NCBI RefSeq assembly: GCF_014764305.1
Contig: NZ_CP061703.1
Location: 2,262,800 to 2,326,799 of the forward strand
Reading direction: 5' to 3'
Source of the DNA: Mesoflavibacter profundi
GTDB taxonomy: Bacteria > Bacteroidota > Bacteroidia > Flavobacteriales > Flavobacteriaceae
Length of the DNA stretch: 64,000 bases
Part shown: one piece after another, positions 42,030 to 50,604 of the stretch
Numbering within the stretch: position 1 is the first letter of the stretch
Layout: each line of letters begins with the position of its first letter
Notes under the pieces: model-generated
What the model was told of the DNA's origin: nothing
Database searches by the model: none
The model's input: only the letters and a program-made list of their open reading frames with translations
Program-made: the position numbers and the translations under genes

Positions 42030-43165
42030 AGTGTTTTGAAAAAAGCTTTAATAAATCTGAAACTAAATAGCGACCACATAATTTTAATGTCTTCAAAAAG
42101 TGAAGACTCTTCATCTAAAAATTCAAACATGGTTGGTGTACTATTTTTACTGTAAAATTGTTTAAAGATCCATTCGCCTTTTTCATTATTATCTTTTAAA
42201 ACTTGTAAAAATACTTTGTCGTAAAATTTATACTTGTTTTTAAAAAGTCCGTTTGTGGTTGGTTGATTGGATTTTATGTTTTTAATAATTTTTGCAACTC
42301 TTTTTTCTGTGAGTTTAAAAGAATATCCCGTTGAAGGTTTTACCCAACCGCCAGCTGTACCAATTTTAGTGATTTTGGATGTGTTAAACGATTGAAAATC
42401 AAAAGTTGTCATTGGTATTTGACCAACTTCAGTTTCAATAATATTATAATTATTAATGTTTAAATATTCTGAAATATATTGCTTTAAATAGTTGTCGTAA
42501 TGATCATTCTTAACAGTGTTTTCTGTAAAATAAGTGAATTCGACTAACGCTTTATTTTTTGTATGCGGTAATACATACATAAAGGTTGTTTGATTATTAT
42601 CTTTTAAACGATAATCCATCATTGTAAAGCTGTTTTCATTAAAAACATCGCTTTCAGCTTCTATAATCCAACCTTTAAAATGTTGTATTAAAGTTGTGGC
42701 TTTTTCATCTTTAAAAAACGCGTCAGGAATTCGACTATCAAAAACATGATTTGTCGTATAGTTGTTTGTTTTGGTAGTGACTTCAACTATATTTTTTTCT
42801 TTAACAGAAGTCACGGTTTCTACCAAAAATGTAATGTTGTCTTGCTGATTGAGTTGTGCTTTAGCTTCCGCATAAAAATCTATTGCGCGTATCGATTTAT
42901 AAGTATAAGGTTTTAGGTTTAAGCTTATTTTTTGGTCTTCTGCGTAGATAGTTGCATGTTGCCAAGATTGGTAAGCTAGATGACTAAAAGTGCTATTGTT
43001 TTTTTCCCAAAAACTCCAAGTTTTATCATTTTCAGTTTTAGTAGAAGCGTCTATTAAAGCAATGGATTTGTAATTAAAATAAGAATCTTTGGCAAAAGCT
43101 AAGGCTAATTGAAGACCAGCTAAACCATTGCCAACTATGATATAATCATAATGTTTTTGAGACAT
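42026..43165 (-). CDS. crtY: Lycopene beta-cyclase
   Basis: The 379-residue flavoprotein starts with the Rossmann GxGxxG-like YIIVGNGLAGLQLALAF (FAD/NAD binding), followed by DASTKTENDKTWSFWE. VFDSRIPD near residue 140, FKGWIIEAESDVF near 165 and GTAGGWVKPSTGYSF near 270 are conserved in CrtY-type cyclases. It closes the ends of lycopene to form beta-carotene. Last gene of the minus-strand crt operon, 5 bp after crtZ. Its gene end overlaps the TlpA-like gene. Confidence 0.92.
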   Translation of the reverse strand: MSQKHYDYIIVGNGLAGLQLALAFAKDSYFNYKSIALIDASTKTENDKTWSFWEKNNSTFSHLAYQSWQHATIYAEDQKISLNLKPYTYKSIRAIDFYAEAKAQLNQQDNITFLVETVTSVKEKNIVEVTTKTNNYTTNHVFDSRIPDAFFKDEKATTLIQHFKGWIIEAESDVFNENSFTMMDYRLKDNNQTTFMYVLPHTKNKALVEFTYFTENTVKNDHYDNYLKQYISEYLNINNYNIIETEVGQIPMTTFDFQSFNTSKITKIGTAGGWVKPSTGYSFKLTEKRVAKIIKNIKSNQPTTNGLFKNKYKFYDKVFLQVLKDNNEKGEWIFKQFYSKNSTPTMFEFLDEESSLFEDIKIMWSLFSFRFIKAFFKTL

Positions 43166-43170
43166 TTAGT

Positions 43171-43620
43171 CTATTTTTTGAAATACTTAAATGGTACGAC
43201 TAACATGCCAAAGTTTTCTCCATCTTCTTTACCAATATGCTTGTGATGTATTTTGTGTGCACGTCTAACACCACGTGCGTACCAATTATTGGCATTTCTA
43301 AACATTTTAAAGCGTTGATGGATAAAAATATCGTGTACTAAGAAGTAAGCTGCACCATAAGCCATAATACCTAATCCTATTGGTAATGTGTACCAAATAT
43401 CTTCGTAACTCCATAAGTAAAAGCAAGTCATACTAACTATGGCATAAAAGATAAAAAAGGCATCATTACGCTCAAACCAGCTGTCGTGATCTTTTAGATG
43501 ATGATCTTTATGAAGTGACCATAAAAATCCGTGCATGATGTATTTATGAGTAAACCATGCCATAAATTCCATTATAGAAAATGTGCCTAAAAAGATTAAT
43601 ATCCAATATATTGTTTTCAT
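43171..43620 (-). CDS. crtZ: Beta-carotene hydroxylase
   Basis: The 149-residue membrane di-iron enzyme of the fatty-acid hydroxylase superfamily has histidine clusters HKYIMH near residue 25, HKDHH near 38, HDIFIHQRF near 95 and HKIHHKH near 122. It adds 3-hydroxyl groups to beta-carotene to give zeaxanthin. Gaps of 6 bp to crtB and 5 bp to crtY show one transcript. Confidence 0.92.
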   Translation of the reverse strand: MKTIYWILIFLGTFSIMEFMAWFTHKYIMHGFLWSLHKDHHLKDHDSWFERNDAFFIFYAIVSMTCFYLWSYEDIWYTLPIGLGIMAYGAAYFLVHDIFIHQRFKMFRNANNWYARGVRRAHKIHHKHIGKEDGENFGMLVVPFKYFKK

Positions 43621-43626
43621 AGTCTA

Positions 43627-44466
43627 TTATAATAAATTTAGCTGGTACTTTACAAAACTTCTAGTTAGTAATTCGGCTTTTTTGTAGTTAGGAACACGAA
43701 TTCTTGTGTTTTTAATGTCTAAAGCAGGTGTAAGTTTAAGTTTTTTTAATAATTGCGAATAATATCTGTACGCTGTAAAGACACCAAATTTAGCTTCTAT
43801 AGGTAGTAATCTTATTCCGTTTAAACCAGCTTTAAAATCATTTTCAATATCGTTAATTATAAATAATTTATCTTCTTCTGTAAGATTATTTAAATCTGTA
43901 TTTGGGAAATAAGTACGATCTAAAGTCTCGTGATCTGCTTTTAAGTCTCTTAAAAAATTTACTTTTTGAAAAGCAGAACCTAACGACATAGCGCTATCTT
44001 TTAAGCTTTCAAATTGGTTTTGATCACCTTTAACAAATACCTTTAAACACATTAAACCAACTACATCTGCAGAGCCATAAATGTAATCTTTATATTCTTT
44101 ATCTGTCGTGTACTTAACTTCAGAAAGGTCTAATCTCATGCTTTTCATAAACGCATCAACCATATGTTTTTCTATGTTATACTTGTGATATGTATGTTGA
44201 AACGCATTTAATATTGGGTTTAGACTAATTTTATTTTTTAGAGCTAATTCTAAATCGTTTTCAAAATTGTTAAATAATTCTTCTTTATTAAAATCGTGAA
44301 AAGAGTCTACAATCTCGTCTGCAAATCTTACAAAACCATAAATATTGTAAATATCTTGTCTTATAGATTTTGCTAGCATTTTTGTAGCCAAAGAAAAAGA
44401 TGTGCTGTAAGCATTTGTTACTAGTTTGCTACAATTATTTGATACAGAATCGAATAAAGCTTTCAT
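43627..44466 (-). CDS. crtB: Phytoene synthase
   Basis: The 279-residue trans-isoprenyl diphosphate synthase has the two Asp-rich motifs of the phytoene/squalene synthase family: FVRFADEIVDSF near residue 45 (DxxxD) and VNFLRDLKADHE near 170. YIYGSADVVGLMCLKVF near 128 is also typical. It condenses two geranylgeranyl diphosphates to phytoene. It starts 2 bp after crtI ends. The crtE gene for its substrate is not in this window. Confidence 0.93.
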   Translation of the reverse strand: MKALFDSVSNNCSKLVTNAYSTSFSLATKMLAKSIRQDIYNIYGFVRFADEIVDSFHDFNKEELFNNFENDLELALKNKISLNPILNAFQHTYHKYNIEKHMVDAFMKSMRLDLSEVKYTTDKEYKDYIYGSADVVGLMCLKVFVKGDQNQFESLKDSAMSLGSAFQKVNFLRDLKADHETLDRTYFPNTDLNNLTEEDKLFIINDIENDFKAGLNGIRLLPIEAKFGVFTAYRYYSQLLKKLKLTPALDIKNTRIRVPNYKKAELLTRSFVKYQLNLL

Positions 44467-44468
44467 AA

Positions 44469-45929
44469 TTATTGGTGGTTTTTAAGGATTAGCTCTGCTA
44501 CTAATTTTCCAGATATTAACGCTGGCGGTACACCTGGACCAGGAACTGTTAATTGTCCTGTAAAGTAGAGATTATTAACTTTTTTACTTTTTAAATTAGG
44601 CCTTAAAAAGGCTGTTTGCAAAAGTGTATTTGCCATACCATACGCATTTCCTTTAAAAGAATTATAGTCTTTAATAAAGTCGTTTACACAAAAGCTATCT
44701 TTAAAGATAACATTATTTTTAATGCTTTGTTTGGTTAAGGCTTCAAATCTTGAAATTATAATATCGAAATATTGAGATCTAATTTCTGGTGTGTCTTCCA
44801 AGCCTGGTGCAATAGGAATTAAAAAGAAGGCATTCTCGCAACCTTCTGGCGCCATAGTTTGGTCTGAAACCGAAGGGAAGTTTGCGTAAAATAATGGTTG
44901 GTTAGGCCATTTAGGATTATCATAAATATCTTCAGCATGTGTTTCGAAATTAGTATCGAAAAACAAGTTGTGATGCGAGACATTTTTAAGTTTTTTATTT
45001 ATCCCTAAATAAAATAATAGGGAAGAAGGTGCAAAGACTTTTTTATCCCAATATTTTTGTGAGTATTGTCTGTAATTTTCTGGTAAAAGTGTTTCGGTAT
45101 GATGGTAATCTGCACCACTTATCAAAATATCAAAATGAATTTCTTTATCATTAACAGTTATAGCAGTTGCATTTTTATTAGATACAGATATGTTATTTAC
45201 ATTCGTATTAGTATGAATTTTAACACCTAAATCCTCTGCTATTTGTTGCATAGCTAGTATGATTTGATACATACCACCTTTAGGATGCCATGTTCCCAAA
45301 CCAAAATCGGCATAATTCATAAAGTTGTAAAAAGAAGGTGTATTACTTGGTTTTGCACCTAAAAATAAAACCGGAAACTCTAATGTAGAAATTAATTTAG
45401 GGTTGTTAAATTTTTTTCTAACATCGTTGCTTATGGTTTTAAAAAACTGATCTAAGCGAACTATAGTGTCTTTTGTAACTAATTCTAATGGAGAAATTCC
45501 AGGTTTTAAAACAATTTTATTTATAGCTATATTATAATTGTCTGCAGCTTTATTTATAAATTTTTTAAGAGTAATAGAGCTACCATGTTCTATACGCTCA
45601 AATTCTTCACAAATCTTATCTAAAGAATCACCAATAGTTATGATGTCGTCACTGAAGAAAATTTTATAAGCAGGTGAAAGCTTGTCCAATTGATAAAAAT
45701 CTGAAGTTGTTTTCCCAAAGTCGTTAAAAAACTTTTCGAAAATATCTGGCATCCAATACCAACTTGGGCCCATATCAAAAGTAAAACCGTCTTTTTTAAA
45801 CTGTCTACAGCGTCCGCCAATACTTTCGTTTTTTTCAAAAACAGAAACATTATTCCCTTCTTTAGCTAAGTAGCAAGCTGCAGATAAGGCAGAAAATCCA
45901 GATCCTATTATGGCTATGTTTTTATTCAT
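44469..45929 (-). CDS. crtI: Phytoene desaturase
   Basis: The 486-residue FAD-dependent desaturase has the dinucleotide motif AIIGSGFSALSAACYLAKEGNNVSVFEK at residues 5-32, SIGGRCRQF and DMGPSWYWMPDIF after it, and the C-terminal CrtI signature NNLYFTGQLTVPGPGVPPALISGKLVAE near 455. It converts phytoene to lycopene. The ATG overlaps the stop of the regulator gene by 4 bp, so the enzymes are translationally coupled to their probable controller. Confidence 0.94.
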   Translation of the reverse strand: MNKNIAIIGSGFSALSAACYLAKEGNNVSVFEKNESIGGRCRQFKKDGFTFDMGPSWYWMPDIFEKFFNDFGKTTSDFYQLDKLSPAYKIFFSDDIITIGDSLDKICEEFERIEHGSSITLKKFINKAADNYNIAINKIVLKPGISPLELVTKDTIVRLDQFFKTISNDVRKKFNNPKLISTLEFPVLFLGAKPSNTPSFYNFMNYADFGLGTWHPKGGMYQIILAMQQIAEDLGVKIHTNTNVNNISVSNKNATAITVNDKEIHFDILISGADYHHTETLLPENYRQYSQKYWDKKVFAPSSLLFYLGINKKLKNVSHHNLFFDTNFETHAEDIYDNPKWPNQPLFYANFPSVSDQTMAPEGCENAFFLIPIAPGLEDTPEIRSQYFDIIISRFEALTKQSIKNNVIFKDSFCVNDFIKDYNSFKGNAYGMANTLLQTAFLRPNLKSKKVNNLYFTGQLTVPGPGVPPALISGKLVAELILKNHQ

Positions 45930-46828
45930 TTAATGTGTTCTATTAATGATTTTGTGGTTTGATGTAAATGGATCTTTTTGTCTGGCATAGAATTTAATCC
46001 TTCTGTTAGTTTACCAGATACATAAAATTCATTTTTAGTACCTTTTAATAATTTATCGTAGAATTCGTCTAAATATGAGAGCGTATTTTCTTTTTCAGGT
46101 TGTATTGTAAAACTCGAAACAAAACTTATTTTATTGTATTTAGAAATTAAGAAGACTAAGCTATCTATTGGTACAGATTGACCAAGGTAAATAGTGTGAA
46201 GTCCTCTTTTGGCTAGTTCAAAATTGGTATACATTATACCCAATTCGTGCATTTCATTTTCAGGTAAAAATATTACATACGTAGTTTCGTCTAAAGATGG
46301 AATAAAGTTTTTGTTAACTTCTTCTGTGTGTAGTAGTATCTTCTTTTTTATTAATTCAACAATAAAATGTTCGTGTGTTGGAGTAATTGTATCTGTTTGC
46401 CATAAGAGACCAACATGATTTAAAAGAGGAATAAAGACATCAAAGAATATTTCTCTGAATGACATTTCTTCAATTAATTTGTTGTATGTCTTGTGGAACA
46501 ATCCTTGATCAAAATTTATCATTGCTAATTTTAATAGATTTATAGAATGATTATTTTGATCTTTACTTGCTGCGATTTCTTTAACAAGATTAGGGATTTC
46601 TGTCTCGCTAAGTTTTGCTATTTTAGATATTTTGTAACCATTATTGTTTAAAAAGCTAATATTTAAAATCTTTTGTAGACTTGATAAACTGTAATATCTA
46701 ATATTAGTATCGGTTCTATTAGGCTGAAATAAATTGTAGCGCTTCTCCCATATTCTAATAGTATGCGCTTTTATCCCAGAAAGGTTTTCTAGGTCTTTAA
46801 TGCTAAATTTTGTTTTAATACTGTTCAT
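45926..46828 (-). CDS. MerR-family regulator with B12-binding domain (CarH/LitR-like)
   Basis: The 300-residue protein has an N-terminal MerR helix-turn-helix (KFSIKDLENLSGIKAHTIRIWEKRYNLFQPNRT, residues 7-39), a helical cap domain with W-x9-E-H (Trp143, Glu153, His154) and a cobalamin-binding domain with E-x-H-x-x-G (Glu192, His194, Gly197). In CarH the Trp and Glu-His pair cover the adenosyl group of adenosylcobalamin and the His in ExHxxG is the lower cobalt ligand; light breaks the Co-C bond and the repressor leaves DNA. It heads the crtI-crtB-crtZ-crtY operon, so light- and B12-dependent control of zeaxanthin synthesis is inferred. Confidence 0.87.
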   Translation of the reverse strand: MNSIKTKFSIKDLENLSGIKAHTIRIWEKRYNLFQPNRTDTNIRYYSLSSLQKILNISFLNNNGYKISKIAKLSETEIPNLVKEIAASKDQNNHSINLLKLAMINFDQGLFHKTYNKLIEEMSFREIFFDVFIPLLNHVGLLWQTDTITPTHEHFIVELIKKKILLHTEEVNKNFIPSLDETTYVIFLPENEMHELGIMYTNFELAKRGLHTIYLGQSVPIDSLVFLISKYNKISFVSSFTIQPEKENTLSYLDEFYDKLLKGTKNEFYVSGKLTEGLNSMPDKKIHLHQTTKSLIEHIK

Positions 46829-46829
46829 T

Positions 46830-46850
46830 GTTTAGCTAAAATAGTTAAAC
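46830..46850. promoter_or_regulatory. Putative CarH-like operator, GTTTAGCTA-AAA-TAGTTAAAC
   Basis: Inverted repeat with 9-bp arms matching in 8 of 9 positions and a 3-bp spacer, ending 1 bp before the regulator's start codon on the minus strand. A near -7 box (TCATTTTG on the minus strand, 46850-46857) abuts it. The position suggests autoregulation of the carotenoid operon. Confidence 0.5.
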
Positions 46851-46909
46851 AAAATGATATTAAGAAAATTTAAGTCTTAATTTTTAGAAATAATTAACAA
46901 GTTTTAAAG

Positions 46910-46993
46910 TGCGCACGAGAAGACTCGAACTTCCACGACTTTTAAGTCACTAACCCCTCAAGCTAGCGCGTCTACCAATTCCGCCACGTGCGC
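46910..46993 (-). tRNA. tRNA-Leu (anticodon GAG)
   Basis: The 84-nt gene folds as a class II tRNA: acceptor GCGCACG/CGTGCGC plus discriminator A, anticodon stem CTAGC/GTTAG with loop TTGAGGG (anticodon GAG), a long variable arm and TTCGAGT in the T arm. The CCA end is not encoded. It follows tRNA-Lys on the same strand with a terminator-like hairpin between. Confidence 0.95.
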
Positions 46994-47011
46994 TATAGAA
47001 AAATAAAGATA

Positions 47012-47046
47012 AAAAAAAAGTTAAGCTTTTAAGCTTAACTTTTTTT
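47012..47046 (-). terminator. Terminator-like palindrome between tRNA-Lys and tRNA-Leu
   Basis: AGTTAAGCTT-TT-AAGCTTAACT flanked by A- and T-runs. It starts right after the tRNA-Lys 3' end on the minus strand and could terminate that transcript or serve as a processing signal if both tRNAs are co-transcribed. Confidence 0.65.
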
Positions 47047-47047
47047 G

Positions 47048-47120
47048 TGACCGGGCTGGGGCTCGAACCCAGGACCCTCTCCTTAAAAGGGAGATGCTCT
47101 ACCAACTGAGCTACCCGGTC
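47048..47120 (-). tRNA. tRNA-Lys (anticodon TTT)
   Basis: The 73-nt gene has acceptor GACCGGG/CCCGGTC plus A, D arm GCTCAGTTGGTAGAGC, anticodon stem TCTCC/GGAGA with loop CTTTTAA (anticodon TTT) and T arm CTGGG-TTCGAGC-CCCAG. CCA is not encoded. Confidence 0.97.
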
Positions 47121-47141
47121 ATTGTTTGTTGTTTGCGGGTG

Positions 47142-47171
47142 CAAATATAAGAGCTTTTATTAATATTCCAA
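47142..47171 (-). promoter_or_regulatory. Promoter of the tRNA genes
   Basis: On the minus strand: TTG at 47171-47169, 19 bp, TATATTTG at 47149-47142, 21 bp before the mature 5' end of tRNA-Lys. A full consensus match. Confidence 0.75.
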
Positions 47172-47248
47172 CCCTAAATTGCATTTTTTTTTGTTTTTTT
47201 GTTGACTAAATAACTAATGGTTTTATAATCAGTGATTAACAAATAATA

Positions 47249-47767
47249 ATGATTTTAGTTTTTTTAGGGTATATGGCTTCAGGAAAGTCTACTGTAGGTA
47301 AACATGTTGCGGAAATTTTAAATTATTCATTTATAGATTTGGATTTTTATATTGAAGAAAAAGAAAAAATGAAAGTAAAAGACATTTTTGAAACAAAAGG
47401 TGAAATTTACTTTAGAAAAATAGAGCATACTTATCTAAAAGATATTATAAATGAACAGAAAAATTGTGTTTTATCTTTAGGAGGAGGAACACCTTGTTTT
47501 TATGATTCAGTAGATTGGTTAAACACAATTAATAATGTTATAACAATTTATTTGAAAGCGAGTATAGATGTTATTACAACCAGATTAGTTAATGATACAA
47601 TAAGACCATTAATTAGTCATTTAAAATCTAAAGAAGAAATTAAAGAGTTTATTGCTAAACATTTATTCGAGCGTTCTTTCTTTTATAATAAAGCTCAAAT
47701 AAAATTAAATACTACTGATTTGAGCATTGAAGAAATAAGTGAAAAAATATTACTCGAATTATTCTAA
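47249..47767 (+). CDS. aroK: Shikimate kinase
   Basis: The 172-residue kinase has Walker A GYMASGKSTVG (residues 7-17), the shikimate-binding DLDFYIEE near 32, the ETKGEIYFRKIE segment with the conserved Arg near 57 and LSLGGGTPCF near 78 (GGG motif), then the lid with TTRLVNDTIRPLI near 113. It phosphorylates shikimate in aromatic amino-acid synthesis. Its last 9 bases overlap the end of the converging phosphoribosyltransferase gene. Confidence 0.94.
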   Translation: MILVFLGYMASGKSTVGKHVAEILNYSFIDLDFYIEEKEKMKVKDIFETKGEIYFRKIEHTYLKDIINEQKNCVLSLGGGTPCFYDSVDWLNTINNVITIYLKASIDVITTRLVNDTIRPLISHLKSKEEIKEFIAKHLFERSFFYNKAQIKLNTTDLSIEEISEKILLELF

Positions 47768-48262
47768 GTAAGCTAACCAAGACTTATCGTTTAATTCGAC
47801 TTGTACGTGTTCATGTAATGAGGTAGAAAGTGAAATTCCTTTAAAATCTGCTTTAACCGGGAATTTTTTATGATTTCTGTTCACTAAAACAGCTGTTTTA
47901 AACTGTTTTAAAGGCACTTCTAAAAAATGTTTTACACCATATATCAAAGTGCTCCCAGAATTTAAAACATCATCAATTAAAACTATGGATTTGTTTTTGT
48001 AATCATCTGATTTTAATGATGTGTTTATTGGATTTAATGGGTTCTTTTTATCAATTGTAACCTTGCAAATTATTGGTTTTATTGAAGAAATACTCTGTAG
48101 TTTAATTTTTAAATCTTCAGCTAAAGTATAACCATTTTTGTCTATACCAGCTAGAATAATTTCAGATTCATTAACATTAGCCTCGTAAATTTGATAGGCT
48201 ATTCTTCTTAGTTTATTATCTATTTCAGAAGCGTTTAATATTACATTCTTATTGCTAGTCAT
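47759..48262 (-). CDS. PyrR-like phosphoribosyltransferase
   Basis: The 167-residue protein has the PRPP-binding loop of type I phosphoribosyltransferases: IVLIDDVLNSGSTLIYGVKHFL near residues 94-115. The N-terminal LRRIAYQIYEANVNESEIILAGIDKNGYTLAEDL and the C-terminal PVKADFKGISLSTSLHEHVQVEL resemble PyrR (bifunctional uracil phosphoribosyltransferase and pyr regulator). I see no pyr mRNA leader here, so the regulatory role is unproven. It shares one base with the S4-domain gene (TAATG). Confidence 0.8.
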   Translation of the reverse strand: MTSNKNVILNASEIDNKLRRIAYQIYEANVNESEIILAGIDKNGYTLAEDLKIKLQSISSIKPIICKVTIDKKNPLNPINTSLKSDDYKNKSIVLIDDVLNSGSTLIYGVKHFLEVPLKQFKTAVLVNRNHKKFPVKADFKGISLSTSLHEHVQVELNDKSWLAYLE

Positions 48263-48636
48263 TATTGTTGGTTTTTTAAATCTAAATCGTCTAAATCGCG
48301 TCTATCTTTTTTTGTAGGTCGTCCAGTTCCTTTTTTTCTATAGTAATCTTTAGCAAATTTAAGAAGTTCTTGAGTTTCAAAAGCAGATTTTGGGGTGTTA
48401 TCAACACGATATATGTCAACTAACTTAGCTCCAACTCTGTTAGTTGGAATATCTAAAACAGTTAAAATATAATTTATTTGGTTTTTTCTAACTTCAATTT
48501 TATCTGTTGCATAAACTTCTCTACTTGGTTTTACAGTGTCTCCATTTACTTTAACATGCCCTTTTTTACAAGCTATAGAAGCCTGATTTCTTGTTTTAAA
48601 ATACCTTACACACCATAAATACTTATCAATTCTCAT
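48262..48636 (-). CDS. S4-domain RNA-binding protein (HslR/Hsp15-like)
   Basis: The 124-residue protein begins with a classic S4 domain, MRIDKYLWCVRYFKTRNQASIACKKGHVKVNGDTVKPSREV, followed by a basic C-terminal tail with YYRKKGTGRPTKKDRRDLDDL. This matches Hsp15, which binds stalled 50S subunits carrying nascent chains. First gene of a two-gene minus-strand operon with the phosphoribosyltransferase. Confidence 0.9.
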   Translation of the reverse strand: MRIDKYLWCVRYFKTRNQASIACKKGHVKVNGDTVKPSREVYATDKIEVRKNQINYILTVLDIPTNRVGAKLVDIYRVDNTPKSAFETQELLKFAKDYYRKKGTGRPTKKDRRDLDDLDLKNQQ

Positions 48637-48775
48637 ACAAATTTTCTAAATTTGACGTTAACGTTATTGTGCAACATAGTATTAAAATGTATCTTGCCAC
48701 CTCAAAAATAACAATATTGCATAAACCTTTTTAATATTAGTCTTTAATTTTAAAAAAGCAATCAAATTAAAATAT

Positions 48776-49840
48776 ATGAATTTTAGAAAAATTACTTTTT
48801 TAGCAGCTTTAGTTACTGTTTTCAATTTTTATTCTTGTAAAGATGATGAAGAAGTCGTTACGATTGAAGAACGAGATGAGACAGAAGTATATAATGAAGA
48901 TATTTTAGAAATTGAAGAATTTTTATCTACACATACTTATAACTATCAAGATTTTGATTTTGATAATCCTTACACAATACAAAATGATAATTTTGAAATA
49001 GCGTTTGATACAATAAACGATACTAATCCTGATGCAATAGCGCTAATTGATAGACCAGAATTAGAATATAAAATTGTTGAGCAAAATGGTATAGATTATA
49101 AGCTTTACATATTAAAAATAAGAGAAGGCTTAGGTAATCAATTAAATTCATTAGATAGAGCTACAGTAAAATATAGAGGAGAAAATATTGAAGGAGAAGC
49201 ATTTGATTTTAATATAAATCCAACAAATTTAAATTTAACAACAGCTGTAGATGCTTCAGGTTCTATCAATTATGGAGTAGTTAGAGGTTTTAGAGAAGGT
49301 TTAATTGAATTTAAAACAGCATCTGAATATAACGAAAATAACGACGGAACATTGAATATTAGAAACCATGGAATAGGTGTTATTTTTATACCATCTGGTT
49401 TAGGATACTTTTCAACTTTTGTAACAGGAATCGGTACATATAATCCAATAATATTTAAAGTAAATTTAATTGAAAGAATTTTTACAGATTTTGATAACGA
49501 CAACATACCGTCTTATTTAGAGGATTTAGATAATGATTCAGATGGATATAATGATGATACAGATGAAGATGGAGTTGCAAACTTTGTAGATACAGATGAT
49601 GATGGCGATGAAATTTTAACAGCAGACGAAGTTCAGCCAATGCAATATGACGAAGATTCAAGTATGAATCCGTTTACCACAAAAGCGGAAGCTCAAGATT
49701 ATTATGATAACAATGCAGCTGCTAACGAAATTTTTGTTAAAATTGAATACCTTAGTAATGGTAACTATAGATTACATACTACAATTTTAACAGACACAGA
49801 CAATGATGGAACTCCTGATTATTTAGATCCATCTAACTAA
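48776..49840 (+). CDS. FKBP-like lipoprotein with C-terminal Asp-rich (thrombospondin type 3-like) repeats
   Basis: The 354-residue protein has a lipoprotein signal (ending YSCKDDEE). Residues about 125-240 fit an FKBP-type isomerase fold: ATVKYRGENIEGEAFDF, GVVRGFREGLIEF and FIPSGLGYF...IGTYNPIIFKVNLIE, with the usual YG replaced. After it come calcium-binding-type repeats rich in D-x-D-x-D-G (DFDNDNIPSYLEDLDNDSDGY, DTDEDGVANFVDTDDDGDE, and DTDNDGTPDYLDPSN at the end). It is likely surface- or periplasm-facing. Whether the isomerase site works is not certain. Confidence 0.8.
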   Translation: MNFRKITFLAALVTVFNFYSCKDDEEVVTIEERDETEVYNEDILEIEEFLSTHTYNYQDFDFDNPYTIQNDNFEIAFDTINDTNPDAIALIDRPELEYKIVEQNGIDYKLYILKIREGLGNQLNSLDRATVKYRGENIEGEAFDFNINPTNLNLTTAVDASGSINYGVVRGFREGLIEFKTASEYNENNDGTLNIRNHGIGVIFIPSGLGYFSTFVTGIGTYNPIIFKVNLIERIFTDFDNDNIPSYLEDLDNDSDGYNDDTDEDGVANFVDTDDDGDEILTADEVQPMQYDEDSSMNPFTTKAEAQDYYDNNAAANEIFVKIEYLSNGNYRLHTTILTDTDNDGTPDYLDPSN

Positions 49841-49872
49841 AAAAAAAGCCACTTTTAAAGTGGCTTTTTTTT
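49841..49872. terminator. Bidirectional terminator between the FKBP-like lipoprotein and the beta-barrel gene
   Basis: AAAAAAAGCCACTTT / AAAGTGGCTTTTTTT hairpin. The stop codon of the minus-strand gene overlaps its T-run. Confidence 0.85.
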
Positions 49873-50473
49873 ATAACAGAATTGATAAACTTAGTATTAA
49901 TTGTTCTGGTCTTGTGGATAATCTATTAGGATTATTAATATTTACATTGTTGTTAATAATTGTAGCTTCGTTATCATTAAAGCCTCTTTCGTATCTTAAG
50001 TCTAAACCAATTTTATTAATATTAACTCCAATACCAAAATTAAGACCAACAGAAAATTCTTCTTCTATTGTTTCTATGGTAGCATCTTCAAAATCAGAAT
50101 TTGTGATGTATTGTAAACTAGGTCCGCCAAATGCATGAAGTGGACCAATTATTTTTGCGCCTACTAAAATCGGAGCATCTATTTTTTTAAAATTAAAAGT
50201 ACCAGCATCATAATCACTTTTTAAAGCAGTGTAGATTAGTTCTGGTCTTAGGTAAAGTTTATCACCAATTTTACCAAATATTCCAACATGATAGCCAATA
50301 TTTTCATCTGGAGACTGATAGTTTTCAGAAATAGATTCAAAATAATCTCCATTTCCTCCATAATTTAATCCACCTTTAATTCCAAATCCGCTACCATTTT
50401 GACTAAAACTCATAGTCAATGAAAATAATGTTAAGATTAAAACTGAATTTTTAATTCTTTTTAAATTTTTCAT
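49871..50473 (-). CDS. Outer-membrane beta-barrel protein (PorT-family-like)
   Basis: The 200-residue protein has a signal peptide ending MSFSQ and an eight-stranded-type small barrel: GFGIKGGLNYGG, NIGYHVGIFGKIG, LYLRPELIYTALKSDY, SVGLNFGIGVNINKIGLDLRYERGF and the last strand PEQLILSLSILL. This is the PF13568 outer-membrane-beta-barrel family. Function is unknown. It is monocistronic. Confidence 0.85.
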   Translation of the reverse strand: MKNLKRIKNSVLILTLFSLTMSFSQNGSGFGIKGGLNYGGNGDYFESISENYQSPDENIGYHVGIFGKIGDKLYLRPELIYTALKSDYDAGTFNFKKIDAPILVGAKIIGPLHAFGGPSLQYITNSDFEDATIETIEEEFSVGLNFGIGVNINKIGLDLRYERGFNDNEATIINNNVNINNPNRLSTRPEQLILSLSILL

Positions 50474-50550
50474 AATTATCGTTTTTTGATGAATATCTTA
50501 TTAAACGAAAATTATGCCATAATATTTTTTATAAACTAATTTCCAAAGAA

Positions 50551-50582
50551 AAAGGCTTAATACATTTTGGTATTAAGCCTTT
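50551..50582 (-). terminator. Intrinsic terminator after the transketolase genes
   Basis: AAAGGCTTAATAC, loop ATTTTG, GTATTAAGCCTTT; on the minus strand the stem is followed by a T-rich stretch. Confidence 0.75.
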
Positions 50583-50604
50583 AGTTTTAAGTTGAAAGAA
50601 CTAT

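Noticed and set aside
46950-47144. Open frame of 64 codons on the minus strand
   Set aside because: It runs through tRNA-Leu and tRNA-Lys, both of which fold well; the frame is a by-product.
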